Below are positions 1 to 16,302 of a DNA stretch of 64,000 nt, one piece after another (within the stretch, counting starts at the first letter, position 1; each line of letters starts with the position of its first letter). Both the position numbers and the translations under genes were made by a program. Source of the DNA: Lamellibrachia satsuma (lineage: Eukaryota > Annelida > Polychaeta > Sabellida > Siboglinidae); NCBI GenBank assembly GCA_033239005.1, contig BSQZ01000013.1:11053282-11117281 (forward strand). The letters are read 5' to 3'. The notes below the pieces were generated by a model. It saw nothing but the letters and a program-made list of their open reading frames with translations. It ran no database searches and was not told the origin of the DNA.

Positions 1-290
1 AATTGTGTATTGCCTTTTCTGTTGACAACGTGAAACCTTCCTTGCCTCATTCAGGTCACACCTCAAGAACACTAAATGGATATAAAAGTTGCAATTACGA
101 ACTTTGAGTGCAAATATCATTCATGCATAATTTAATTTTTATGTATAATTTGTCAATTGTTGTGAATAGCCAACAATATGGCCAATGTTTCTATTAGTTT
201 CTGCCTACCCATATTGAACCACAACTCTAAAGACATCCTGTCTGCCTATCATACAACATACTATAAATTCATGATGTATGGTTGACAAAC

Positions 291-3200
291 CTGTAATTCG
301 TGTTGAAGATCAAGAAGTTTGTTGTAGTAGACAATGGCTTGATGAGTGTCATGCATCTCCAGAAAGAGACTGGCGACATTCACTAACGCTTTCATCTGGT
401 AGTAGGCATCATGGGCAGATACTGCTGTTGATAACAGCTCCTGAAAAATTGTAAACCAGATCACACAAGAGTTACAACATGGACATAAGATCAACAGTGA
501 CACATCACAAGATGATCTGGTTATTACTGGGGTTGCTCTAATGGACAGTAGGACCATATTGGCTTACATATTGGCATAAACATACTGTCAAGAAATAAGC
601 ATACAGAGACAGAGAAAGAAAAACTTTCTCCTGGTTAGTTTGGTAGTTTATGTTGTTTTAATTTGAAATTGCATTTATATTGCAAAATACAAATAATATA
701 GGCATTTGAAATGTTTAGTTGCTGTAACAGTTGTAACTTTAGTGATGTGGTTGTTTAATGAATTTGTCAAATCTTGATCACTGCAGCAATTGTATTTATG
801 TAAATAGTCATGGTGTTGAACATAGCTACATGTTTGCTTTTGTCAACAGTTACAATGTTGAACACTGCTACAAGTGGAGTGTTATCATTAGTTACAATGT
901 TGAACACTGCTAGTTTTGTTGGTTTTGTTAACAGTTACATTATTGAGTATTGTTACACTTGTAGTTTATCTACTGTGAGTTTCTAGTGGCTGTTTTTGAT
1001 ATTTTTCTATAGTTACATACATGTTTGCTATTACGACAGCTGCATCAACACTGATGGTCTTCACATATCTGACCTGATAGAGGGAGATGGCCAGATCTTT
1101 CTGTTTGAGTGCTGAGTGTGCATTCGCCATAGTCAGTTGTACTTTCATTGTGATGCCAATCTGATTCGTCTCCAATTGTTGCGCAGCATCCAACACTTTG
1201 ATACAAAGCTCATAGATCTTGCACTGGTACAGACACGTCCCTACTTCGCATAACTTCTTGTAGGGGTCCATGTCTGGAACAACATTACATAACACGCTAC
1301 TGAACATTATACCAAGAACATGGTATTAGTGTTATGATTATATTATTCTGGTGTATCTGCAACAGAACTAGTATGTGTAGTATTCTGTAGACTGTAGAAT
1401 GTTGGTGGAGCATCATGGGCATGTCTATAAAAAATTATCATGCACATTACAGATTTGTTCAGGTGTAACTTGTTTTCAAAGACATTCAGAGAAGACTTGC
1501 TGATGTTGGGCTAAATAAGAAAAAGTCTCAAACATTATATTTAACTGAAAAATATACTATTTTGCTTTAAACGTTATCATTGGCATATCTTTCATAAATA
1601 GAAAGGTATGTAAATGGAACTAAAAGATGTGTTACTACACTATAAACGTCCTGTTTCAAGTTGAAGATGATTTCCTTTATCACAACAGTGTCTATTGACT
1701 GACAGCAGCCACATTTGGCTTACCCACCTGCCAATGTGTCTGTTAGTTTCTCTGAGCCGCCACACAACTCAACCGCCACAGAAGTGATGTTGTTTGTGAG
1801 CATCTCGACATGACTCAGGTCGGCGTCAAGCTCAAGGGCATGCAGGAAGGCGACCAGCGACTTGTGATGTTCACCTAGATTGTGGCAACTCACTGCCAGC
1901 AAGTAGTGGCCCTGTCAGGAAATAGGTAACTGATGATGCTCCATGTCTAGGGTTGCTCTGGCTGCACTAAAATGTTATCTGTTAAATAATCAAGTGCATG
2001 CATACGCAGTATATTCAGCATGGCCACAATATGTCTTCTTTGTATACCAGGGCACATATTGGTTATTTAGGCACATTTGCTGTCTGGGAAGAAATCTCTC
2101 CACTGCTCTATGCTGCTGCTGTTACTTCATTCCAGGTGTAGTCCATCTTCTTCAGTTCTGTTTCTATCTCGCCGCTAGGTGTTTCTGGGCCGTCCTCTTT
2201 TCCTCCTCTCTTTGGGGTTCCATGTAAGTGCTTGTCTGGTGACACTGGATGGGAGTTTTCATAGTGTATGACCAATCCACCTCCATTTTCTCTTTATTAT
2301 TTCTTTTTTCAGTGGAAGCTGTTTGGTCCTTTCACAGAGAGTGTTGTTGCTAGCCTTGTCAGACCATTTCAAATTCATAAATCTGCACAGCATCTTATTG
2401 ATAAAAGTGTATCTTTTTCAGTGTTTGCTGTGTCATTCTTCGTGTTTCCGAGCTGTACAGCAATATTAAGCACATATTACTCTTGATACTGCCTCATCAC
2501 CTTCATAACAGTCTGCTTCTCCAACCAGCCATCACAACTTAGGAGTCTACTTGTATCAGATCAGTACCAGTGCCACATTTGACGGGGGAAATCAGATCAC
2601 TTAGGGCAGTAATTTGTAACTCCTAAAATGGTAGCTTAGAAATTAAGAAGTCAAAGTATAATAATTCACCTGCAGTTGATGGGATATCACCAAAACTACT
2701 TAAAGTAAAAAAATCATGGTTTTTGGTCTATGGTATTCTGGCAATATCCGTTTACAAAAGTGAAAAAAGTCATGGTTTTTGGCCTATGGTATTCTGGCAA
2801 TATTCGCTTACAAAATGAAAATATATTTTTACACATCTATTCCTATACTTGCCAATAGGATTATGGCCATGCTATATGTGACTCAGCTCAATGTATGTTA
2901 CCTATTTTGGCCTTTATTTACTAAACTAGTCCTCTTTCTGGAAAAATAACATGTTTGTTTGAGACTGCATTGATTCTGTGTATTCCGTAATATGTCACTC
3001 GTAGTCTAGGTCACCCCGATTTCATAGAACTGCACATGTACTTATTGTTAACATGTCAGCCCTCGGTCATTTGGAGAAATGACTAGAATCTCCCACTTTT
3101 AGAACACATTCTGAGTAAACCACTGGCATGAAATTCTTGATTTTAGTTTCATGTGGTTAGTTTTTATTATATCTTTTAAGTGCAAAGACCCAAAACCATG

Positions 3201-3580
3201 ACTTTTGCTTCGCTTTAAGGAAATGGTAGAACAAATTAGTACTGCACTCACAAAAGCTTTCAACTTGTCACTGAAAGAAGGATGATGGGATAGGTGTTTG
3301 GATAAATGGATGATTGTTGGGATGAATGGATGGGATGACAGGGATAGACACAGCTGAAGCAGGACCCTACTTGGATGTTGTCTGGGTCTTGGATGAGTAC
3401 ATTCTGAGCATCCTGCTGAGCCAGTGTGTGTTCACTGGTCTCTATATAGACGGCTGCTCGGCCGGCCAGGCCGTCAACATTGGTCGCATCAATTTTGAGC
3501 ACCTCATTGTAGTAGCTGAGAGCCTCATCATATTCCTTCTCATTCAGCAGGTCCTCTGCCTTTTTCAGCAGATTGTCCAT
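291..3580 (-). CDS. TTC28-like tetratricopeptide repeat protein, N-terminal exons (partial)
   Basis: Four minus-strand exons join in phase: 3580-3371, 1911-1728, 1273-1074 and 440-291. All have AG acceptors and GT donors, and the phases run 0, 1, 0, 0. They give 248 aa. The first exon opens MDNLLKKAEDLLNEKEYDEA, a TPR helix pair, followed by a second TPR (DPDNIQ joined to GHYLLAVSCHNLGEH). A linker follows, then two further TPR-like units ending LLDLQHELQ. TPR proteins are helical scaffolds for protein-protein contacts and have no catalytic activity. The order (two or three canonical TPRs, a linker, then longer TPRs with a Q-x-x-L spacing) resembles the start of TTC28. That identity is inferred from remembered architecture and is less certain than the TPR call. 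The gene continues past the left edge, so its C-terminus is not visible. The large intron 1912-3370 carries a dispersed repeat. Confidence 0.72.
2763..3208 (+). repeat. Dispersed repeat R, copy 1 (446 bp, short terminal inverted repeats)
   Basis: This intronic block recurs at 35185-35618. It is bounded by an imperfect inverted repeat built on AAAAGTCATGGTTTT (left at 2763-2782, right at 3189-3208). Its left end is tandemly duplicated: 2707-2762 repeats the first 55 or so bases. It has no ORF. The structure fits a small non-autonomous DNA element, but no clear target duplication is visible. Confidence 0.6.
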
Positions 3581-3747
3581 CTAGCAGAGAATTAACTCAA
3601 GAACTTAATAAAATACATTAAAACAGAAATTTTTCTTTAGGTACACATTGCATTGGCAGTAACACAATTGGTAAATTACGCACCACACAATAATTTCATA
3701 CATTGTCATTATCACTTGTTTCCCCGCCTCCCTTCCATACTTAGCAC

Positions 3748-3787
3748 GCACATGCACGCACGCACGCATGCACACACACACACACAC
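3748..3787. repeat. Short (ACGC)n/(CA)n microsatellite
   Basis: An interrupted run of ACGC units changes into CA. It lies just upstream of the first TPR exon on the minus strand, inside the intron or 5' flank. Confidence 0.8.
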
Positions 3788-4201
3788 GTCAACACTTGCC
3801 ACATCAGTATTACTGGAAACAGTTAACTTAAAACCACCATTTAACTTTCAAGGACTGAAATAGTGCTCAGTGGGAATGAAAGATTCCTTGTAAAGGTTTT
3901 TCATTGCTACAGTTAATTTTAAGCGCTTCCCTGATGGGAGCTGACTTCAGAATGTGATCAGAGATGGAAGCAAATACAGAGTTGTGTTTAAATTATCAAA
4001 ATGTTTGGCTTAATTGTATAGAAGATACGGACCAAAGAATATGTATGTGCAAAGGAAAGTGCATCTGGTGTAATTCAGATTATTTACATTAATAACGTGA
4101 CAGCTGAGATACCTGATAACTATGTTATTGGTAAATGTCATTGTAGTTTTGATGATAAGAGCGATGGTGGTGCATGCTGCTGCTAATGGTCCAATGCTTA
4201 C

Positions 4202-4312
4202 GTGGAGCCCTTTCTCTCTATTGGTCATCTTGATGTCTTGTCCAGGGCTTTGGATGTTGAAAGCTGTTGTCAAGACAACAGAAGATGTATCCAGCTTCCC
4301 ATCTGCATCCAT
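4202..4312 (-). CDS. Possible 5' coding exon of the TPR gene
   Basis: A 37-codon open segment starts at an ATG (4312, with an in-frame stop five codons upstream) and ends at a good GTAAGC donor at phase 0. The downstream TPR exon also begins at phase 0 directly after a CTCTGCTAG acceptor, so the two could be spliced to give ...NREKGLH followed by MDNLLKK. The peptide (MDADGKLDTSSVVLTTAF...) matches no domain I know. It could equally be a chance open frame, with translation starting at the ATG at 3580. Confidence 0.3.
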
Positions 4313-7076
<2,764 letters not shown>

Positions 7077-7179
7077 AGCAACATATGCTACATAATTAAC
7101 AAATGTTTCTGCATAATACAAATGTAATTGTAATTGAAATGGTTTAATTGTAATTGATTTGAAAATTTTAGAAGTGTAA

Positions 7180-7306
7180 TTGACAAGATTTAACAAGATT
7201 GCCATTTTTGTCATCTATGTGTAGCCCGCCCTTATAAGATATTGTCAATTTTATTTTTAAACTTATTCACAATACTAGCATTAACACAATCATTTGGCAA
7301 TTGTAA
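7180..7306 (-). mobile_element. LINE family A, 3'-end fragment
   Basis: Its complement matches the 3' end of the LINE at 7772-9250: the codons before the stop, a short 3'UTR and a terminal AATCTTGTTAAATCTTG tail. Compared with the other copies it lacks about 70 bp of 3'UTR between the stop region and the tail, so it belongs to a shorter 3'UTR subfamily or carries an internal deletion. It is 5'-truncated at about 7306. Confidence 0.7.
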
Positions 7307-7627
7307 CTGAACTGAAGAATTTAAAGCAATTGTAATTGTAATTGATTTGATTTTTTTGTAATTGGACCAAGTCCTGTATAAACAAAATGTGTGGATTGGT
7401 GAATCATGAAATAATGAAGCGATTCACAGTGCATCATCAAGACGAGTTCTCACAAAACATGTGGATTACTGAGTAAGATTAATTATCAAAGAACGGACTA
7501 CCAAAGTTTTCACTGTACATGTAGGTCTATATACATGTAAACAAATAAAAACTTATAAACTTGTTTTAACTAGGCTTTGATGCCTAAAAAGAACTTTAAT
7601 CATGAAGTAGTTTCAGCTTTCGAGTTG

Positions 7628-7771
7628 TAGTATATATTTATTAATATATAATGTAGTATAAATTTATTGTTGTATATAATGTAGTATATATTTATTAATA
7701 TATAGTGCATATAATAATAATAATAAAATAAATATAATATAATAACCCTATTATATATTATTATATATTAT
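7628..7771. repeat. AT-rich degenerate tandem repeat
   Basis: A unit of about 36 bp (TAGTATATATTTATTAATAT and variants) is repeated two to three times. It passes into TAA and TATATTA runs that abut the 5'-truncated LINE copy. Confidence 0.7.
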
Positions 7772-9250
<1,479 letters not shown>

Positions 9251-10288
9251 AAAATATTAGTAACCATGACTCACGAGTGCAGCGAGTGCTTCAGCTAGAC
9301 CATCTACTAAAGTCACACGTGTTGGAAACGGGGTGTGTGGGCCTGGCGGGTATATGTTGACCCCCCCCAATAATATGCTCGGATAAACCAACTTGGCCCT
9401 CCCTGAAACTGAAGTTCCAACACAACAATAGTCAACAGTTTCGTATGCGTTCATTCATGAACTATTAAATTATAATCGAACCTGAGCAGACAGTGAACTG
9501 TTCATGCGACCCGGTGTGCCATTTGCAGCCTCTTGTATGTGCAAACTATGCAACTGACAGCTGCATGTGCTCGCGGGCGCAGATAACGGTTTGTCGTGTT
9601 GACACTGTCACTGACAGATGACTACGATTTCGGCGGCCGATGACTGCCAGCCAAGAATCATGTTAGGAGCGAATGCTTCAACGACACGGGCACAACGGGC
9701 TATTTATTTGCAAAAAAAGTTTGTATAACAATGATTTGTTGAGGAGAAAATATTCAGTATTTTATAAGCGCTGTGTCTATAAAGGTGTAAATATATTTTA
9801 CATATAATTTAAGTGGCGCTGTGTATTAAAGCGTTACTATGGTAACAGTGGCACCCAACATCATTTACAATAATAATATACATGTCTGTTTAGCGAAAAA
9901 CATTTCAACAACTTATTTTGGATAGATATTCCAGTAGTAATATTCATAATAAGGAATAAACTAAAGCGCATTATTTATTATTATAATTTAGCAAATTTGT
10001 CGTAAATGGTATAAGCGGTCAAGCGGAAACTGCAGCCGCGACAACGTGTGACTGATGGCGATCACGAGTTGTTCGCTTGTTTTCGTAAGGTGTTTGTGCT
10101 GTAAGTGTTGTCTTATATATTTTATAACAAAGCTTGTTGACAACTCCCTGCTAATTTCGTTATATAACCCTACATTCTATATATTTCAAAGTGTAAGTGT
10201 TCTACACAACTGTATCGTAAACCCAAGCCAGCTTCGGCTCGGTCTCTGTGACTGATGTCATGAGTGACTGATCATTATTTATTTACAT
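9251..10288. other. No gene found
   Basis: Mixed-composition DNA with short open frames only. I found no domain, repeat or splice-consistent exon. Confidence 0.5.
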
Positions 10289-11776
10289 CCGGGGGGCGAA
10301 ATTTTTTTTCCCATAATTGGTCCGGGCAAGCAGCGCCTTAGGCGGACATGGTTGGCTGCTGAGAATAGTTGACCTCCGAACTCTCTAATTCATAACAGCA
10401 ATACACGTGTTCAATTGAACCTATGTCAACAATGACACGTGGCTTGAACTTGACCTGTTGAAAATAACGCTTAACGGTAATTTCACTTGCACTTGTTTTG
10501 ATAAATCAAACAGTTTTTTGTAATTGTACAAAATATTACAAACACATGAAATCAACGTGGATTACTCTTAGAATTGTGCCGCCATAAAAGCAGGGACAAA
10601 CTTTCAGTAAATCAATAATTATTTACTACAATCATATAAAACAAACAAAACAAACCATGAGAACAATATGAGAAGGTATAACAAACATTATTGCTAACGA
10701 TATCACTCGATTAAAAAGATTATGTGCCATGAAAGCTTAGACAACAAGTATTGACTACTTTGAGAAAACAAATAATAGAACATATGGCAAAAAGGCATTC
10801 CATGTTTCATGTTTTAATGTCTGTAAAGCTAATTAAAAAAAAACCTGGTCTATGTCAACCAAATATTTACAAGAACTTTTCCAAATTATTTTACAGTTTG
10901 GGTTAATAAAGTGACTGATCAATTCACTTTTCTGAAACAAAAATAACGAATATTTTACTCGTATTGAGCATGAACATTATAAACAAATCAACAAGTCTGG
11001 TAGCACCAATCTTAAAGACAACCTATGCACTACACATGTGTCTTTATTCACATTTAAAGACAAACCACTAAGGATATAACTAATGTTATTGACCATCTTC
11101 ATGCAAAATGTAGTTGTGGTCAAATGGCATGTTCACAAAATTATTAAACACTGCAACATTTGAATTAACTAAATTTGCCATTGGGGTATAAATAATACTA
11201 GTAGGTAGCAGGATACATAATTAAAGAATTTGTGAAGTTAATGGAATTAGACTGAACATATTTTTTTTTATTTAATTGCAAAGCTTTCGACTTAATTTTA
11301 GTATAATTTACCTATAAAAGTAATGCTCCATTTGTGCCATAATATAACATAAATGAAGAAAAAACAAAAATCGGACCCACAAAGCTTTGAACGCGAAACC
11401 CTAGAACTGAAGTCAAAGCACCACACAATCTACCCCAAATAAACATTGAACAACTTGCCTAGCTGTCAGTGATAGTGACAGATGATACGCTAAAGTAACA
11501 GTTTCATGATATACTTTCGTCAAATTGTTTGCTAAGATTAGTATATAATATATCAATGATTTCCAATACTTCCACATATGAAAAACATTCAGGAAAAGGG
11601 CCAACACTGGTAGTGCTGTTATTTCTGAAACATTTAGTTTCAAGCAACGTGCCATTTTTGCCACCACAAACGCTGGCAAGAGTTCAGAGGTCAGCAATTC
11701 TCCGTAGCCAATCATGACCACGCGAGGCGCTGCTTGCCAGGACCAATTATGGGGAAAAAAATTTTGCATCTGGGGG
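10289..11776. mobile_element. Non-autonomous element with roughly 95-bp terminal inverted repeats
   Basis: The left arm 10289-10386 and right arm 11680-11776 are inverted copies at roughly 80% identity by eye. The shared blocks include CCCATAATTGGTCC, GCAAGCAGCGCC and GACCTC[C/T]GAACTCT. The interior of about 1.3 kb is AT-rich and has no transposase. A 159-aa minus-strand open frame (11413-11892) overlaps the right arm but resembles nothing I know. Target duplications are not evident. Confidence 0.6.
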
Positions 11777-12103
11777 CACCCTAAAAAGCGGGCAAGAATT
11801 AAGGGGATCAAAAAGGTTGCGCAATAATGCTGTGTTCCTGTTTTACATGCGCTGTAGTTATTGTTGCTTTTCGTGCGTGCGTGGCAAAACATTTAGTGAC
11901 ATGTTTAAAATAAAAAAGTTTATTCCTTTTCCAAAAATCTCTGAACTAATGAATGGACATGGACATATTTTTAAACTAGTCATAGACATAGGGTGCCATT
12001 TCCACATGATCTTCGCTTCGGAGCACGGCACTATTGCGCATCCTTGTTAATCCCCTTAATCCTTCCCGCCTTTTACGTGCCCACCTTTTAGGGTGCCCCA
12101 CAT
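11771..12103. repeat. Second inverted repeat (foldback), about 330 bp
   Basis: The left arm 11771-11828 and right arm 12028-12103 pair as inverted copies. They share GGGGCACCCTAAAA, AATTAAGGGGAT (ATTAAGGGGATT in the partner) and TGCGCAATA. The left arm lacks about 18 bp present on the right. This repeat begins where the larger inverted-repeat element ends, so the two are nested or form one composite element. Confidence 0.6.
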
Positions 12104-13066
12104 CCGGGTTCGTCATATAAGAATAAGGTGATGGTGATTTTGTAATTATTTGTTCCCTAGAAAATATTTTTGTGAAAAAGTATGTCTTTATTTGAGAACT
12201 ATGCCGTTTCGTGTACATGAAATAACAATTACAATAGTTTCAGTGGTTGGCTGGCAACATAATTATGGCTATGCACGTGTTATTGTATGGGGACAGATTG
12301 TTATTTTACTTCTATGACCGTGTTCATGACTTAAGAATAAAGTGCCCCTTTGAAGGATTATTTGTACAGAGAAAAATACTTATGAACAGGGAATAGGGCA
12401 AATTTGCTGACTATGACACGTGTGTGTGGTACACAGGTTTTAATTTCTGGGCGGCAACAAATTCACTATGTCTATGAGTATCATTATCATGATCCCCAAA
12501 TATGAAGACAGCACCCATCTAGTTTGGATGATAAATGACAATTTCTTGGTCATTTGTTATGGTTTGGTCCTCCCCAGGAACTAAATGTGGTAAAAGTGTA
12601 TGACTGATTTTACTTTTTGTTTGCTTCAAACTTTGGTTTGTTTTAAAATGTCTTCAACAGTTTTTTCATACTGGCTTTGTCTTTTTCCTCATCTTGTTCT
12701 TTTTATCCGGTATTTCTATGCTTCTTATATTCTTACATTGTTCAGTTATTTTGTACCTTTTCTTTTGTTTGGTGTGCTTTTTAACTGATCTGTAAATTCT
12801 GCTAGTTTACCAAGTGGATTTACTGTTTACTGGCTTTTCCATTCTCTGAGAGGCACATATTTTTTATTTCTTCTTCAATCTTTTATTTACGTATCTAGCA
12901 TTCTGAAAGAGGCATTCATTGCTGCCATATTTGCTTTCCAAAAACAATGCCTTTTCCCCCCATATTCTCTGGTATCTGTAACCGAGTATGTAATGAAGGT
13001 CCACAGCAGTCCAACATGATAACTTTCCCAAATGGAAAGATACATCTAATGTTCTCAATCTTCTCA
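12104..13066. other. No gene found
   Basis: AT-rich DNA with only short hydrophobic open frames (for example 12600-12788) of no recognisable family. Confidence 0.5.
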
Positions 13067-13074
13067 GTCTTCGT

Positions 13075-14411
13075 CAGACCTGGGGCCGAAGTACTCGGTA
13101 CTCATGCACTCGAGTACATTTTTGAAATACTCGTACTCATACTCATATAAATTATGGTCATGCACTCGTACTCGTATTCAAAGTACTAAGATTTTACGAG
13201 TTTACATTATGAGTACATCCAAGTACTTTTTCAATATGATATTGTGAAAATTATTTATTATTATTAGTTATTATTATCAAATCATTAACAGCTACAACAA
13301 TTTCAAAAAGCATGGTAGCTAAATTGTATTACCTCCATATGAATACATTTTTTGTTAAATGTTATGTTCTTGCATGCATCTCAGCTGAGTTATTTATGTT
13401 TTCTAATACAGGATCATTAATAACACTTTTATTGTGTCAGTTCTATTGCAATAACCATGATATTAATTGCAATGTAATAGCCCCTGATTTATAATAATTA
13501 TTATAGTTACATTTAGTAGATGTGGTTTAATGTTTACTTGGTATTGATGAGTTTTCACAAATTCACACCATGGATCACTTATCTGCACATTGAATGCACT
13601 GAAGCTTTGCTTCAAGAGGCAGCATCTTTTGAATCAAAATATTTTTTCCCAGTCAGAAACCCCTAGTTCATATCCATAGTTGTACTAGTTACCAGTCCAG
13701 GTCATAATCCTTGTATTTGTTTAAGCCAGGAAGTCCAGTAAGCCCACAAAGAAAGGGTCATTCATCAGTTAGCCATAAAATGCCTTTGTTGCTCTCACAA
13801 GTGACAGTGATAAGCTGAGTCTTCTTCTGAAGAAGTTTGGTGACTCAAGTCAGACAGCCTGCACCAGTATTGTCTGGTGCCAATTTGTAGTGTGGTTAAA
13901 CATTGGCAGGTGCTAATCCACCCTCTCAACAAACATTAGTTGTGGACTTGTGGTCACAGCCAGCCACAATATGCCTAACAGTGCTAATTTATTAATATAT
14001 CATATATGCTATGATATGTATTTTGAAAAAAATTCTATTTAAATACATTTTAACCCATATATGAATGCATACCCTGAACATTTGCATTTAAATGCGAATC
14101 GTACCTTTGAATGGAATGCAACCCCCAGTTTGGTGACAAACATAAAGGTTTTTTAGTTTTCCTCATAAAAAAGTGTGATCAACTGTCATTGCATAGTCAG
14201 CTCTTCCTGAATTATATAAATTAATTCACAATGTTTATTTTTTTTAATATGTTATTATTACTATACAGAGTTACTATAATATCATACAAGATGTACCGGT
14301 AGTCGTACTCATACTCGTACTTGTGGAAATGTACTTGTACTCGTACTCATACTCAGCCATCACCAATGTACTCGTACTTTACTCATAAAAATGTACTCGG
14401 CCCCAGGTCTG
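13075..14411. mobile_element. Non-autonomous hAT-type DNA transposon, 1337 bp, intact ends
   Basis: The left end CAGACCTGGGGCCGA (13075-13089) and right end TCGGCCCCAGGTCTG (14397-14411) are perfect 15-bp inverted repeats. They are flanked by an identical 8-bp duplication GTCTTCGT (13067-13074 and 14412-14419). An 8-bp target duplication and a CAG-initial terminal repeat are the marks of the hAT superfamily. Both subterminal zones are packed with TACTCG/CGAGTA motifs, possibly transposase-binding sites. The interior has no transposase frame. A second copy lies at 41890-42868, and an internal module occurs alone at 14880-15215. Confidence 0.88.
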
Positions 14412-14879
14412 GTCTTCGTTAGTGAAAATTAAATATACATGTAATATTGATGGCTGATTTCCTTCCCAAAATCTAGTATGTTGCCTCAGGAATAAATCAT
14501 ATGTTATATCAACAAATATATACCAGTGGTATGTAATTGCCCATGCATAATATATATTCTGAAATTTGTGCGAGCCTGCTATGCAAATGATGTCGTGGGC
14601 TTGTCTTATACTTATACTTATACTTAAGCTAATTATGGGATGCAGATATTTAACAAGATTGTTTTATTTGTGATAAAAGAACTTTCCCTGTATGTTTGGT
14701 CAGCAGGTTTTTTTTATTTAAATCATGATTTAAATCTCTCCAAAAAAATTACTTTTTTTATTTTTATATTGTTTGATTTGTATAAATTTAACACACAGAA
14801 GTACTTGCAAGCATTTCAACACAGTTTCTGGCCATGAAACCTTCACAGGTGGATTGGAATTGATTGAATTTCTTGTGAT

Positions 14880-15215
14880 GCGATTTCGTTTTAATTTGAT
14901 ACCAGTTGATGATGTTTCACATATTTCTGCCCACTGAATGCAGTGAAGCCACAAAGATGTGTCTTTAAGAAGCAGCATCTGTTCAAGCCAGAAGCCCTGA
15001 GATAAAATCCACCTTAAACAAACACAAACAAATATTTGTTACCAATTCAGTATATTGACTCAAGTGAGACCAGCTGCATTAATATAGTGTGGTACTAATT
15101 TGCAGTCTGGTTAGAGTACACTGAGCCCTGGACAGGTGCTAATTCACCCTCTCAGCAAACAATGACCACAAAGGTCATTGTCAGCCACAACATGCCTTCT
15201 AATAATATTTATGGC
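14880..15215 (+). repeat. Free-standing copy of the hAT element's internal module
   Basis: This block is a diverged match to an internal part of the hAT elements (about 13580-13990 and 42350-42790). Shared text includes CACTGAATGCA[G/C]TGAAGC, CAGCATCT, GTGCTAATNCACCCTCTCA and CAGCCACAA[C/T]ATGCC. It lacks the TACTCG-rich ends. It is either an older independent repeat captured by the hAT element or a remnant of another copy. Confidence 0.6.
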
Positions 15216-16302
15216 CTAAAGAACTAAAACAGCTGTGGACACTATCTCAATTCAATTAGCTCCAATTTATCTACTCTGTATAAACCTGTAGTCTGTTTTA
15301 GAGTGTTCATTTGATTTTAAGTGGTTATTTTACTAAAGTACTTCTAAAGTTGTTTAATGGTCAGAGTTTATAGTTAAACAGGACGAAGTTGCTAAGATTT
15401 TAAAGTGATTGTATTGTTCAGCATGTAAATGTTAGCACTGGTTAGACGGCTGACAGTTCTGAATCAGAACTTCTGATACAATATCTTTTTAAGTGACATT
15501 TATGTTGCTGTTTTAAGTCAACCTATAATTATATTATTATAATTATGTTACCAGTATATACAATGTTCTACCAGTCTAAATCATGTACTCTCTGTTAAGA
15601 TTCAGGTATACATCACATTAAAAAAATCAAACAAACCCGATTTTAATTTTTCCCACCCTGTTGGTCAGTCAAATCCACATGCTTTTGAAAACCTGAAATA
15701 TAGTTCTTATGAATTGATGTGTATTTAATTTTTGTGAATGTTATATTTTAAATACATAGTATGTCATGTCTTTTTGAAGGGGCTGGTTTTGTAATACCAT
15801 TATACATTTTTTTTTCATGGCAAATTTTACACCAAATATTTCAAAATATTCCTTTGTTGGGCAAGCCTTGTGTCAGTTTTCCGTATCATTGTTTATGTTG
15901 TTTGTAGATACCTCTCTACAACTTTCGTTTGCTTTTATAAAACACCTTTAGAATAATACCCATTAAGTCATGTTTCATATAGTATTTTGTCCTTTACTGC
16001 TTGGAACATGATTGCTCAAAGCTAACATTTACATATGGCAGTCGAGTCTAATGTAGTACTGCCTTTATTGTACTGGTGTGTTTTTAGTTGTACGCACGAT
16101 GATAGTAAACGCACGGCGGTTGGGTGAATACATTTTTTCTGCGTCAACATTAAGTTGACAAAATTGTGCCACACAGCAAATAATCTGACCCTTTGTAATT
16201 AATTAACGTCTTTGTATTTAACAGCCTAAAACCACCTAATAGTTCAGTCGATTCTTGTCATTTCAGGCCAAACCATCACGCAACGGATCAGTTGTGACAG
16301 CG
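15216..16302. other. 5' flank of the torsin gene; no coding exon recognised
   Basis: AT-rich DNA. A good splice acceptor (pyrimidine-rich, ending TTTCAG at 16261-16266) lies 36 bp before the torsin ATG. An upstream non-coding or short coding exon is therefore likely, but I could not locate it. Confidence 0.4.

Noticed and set aside
11413..11892. 159-codon minus-strand open frame
   Set aside because: It runs through the right terminal inverted repeat of a non-autonomous element into the next inverted repeat. No domain recognised.
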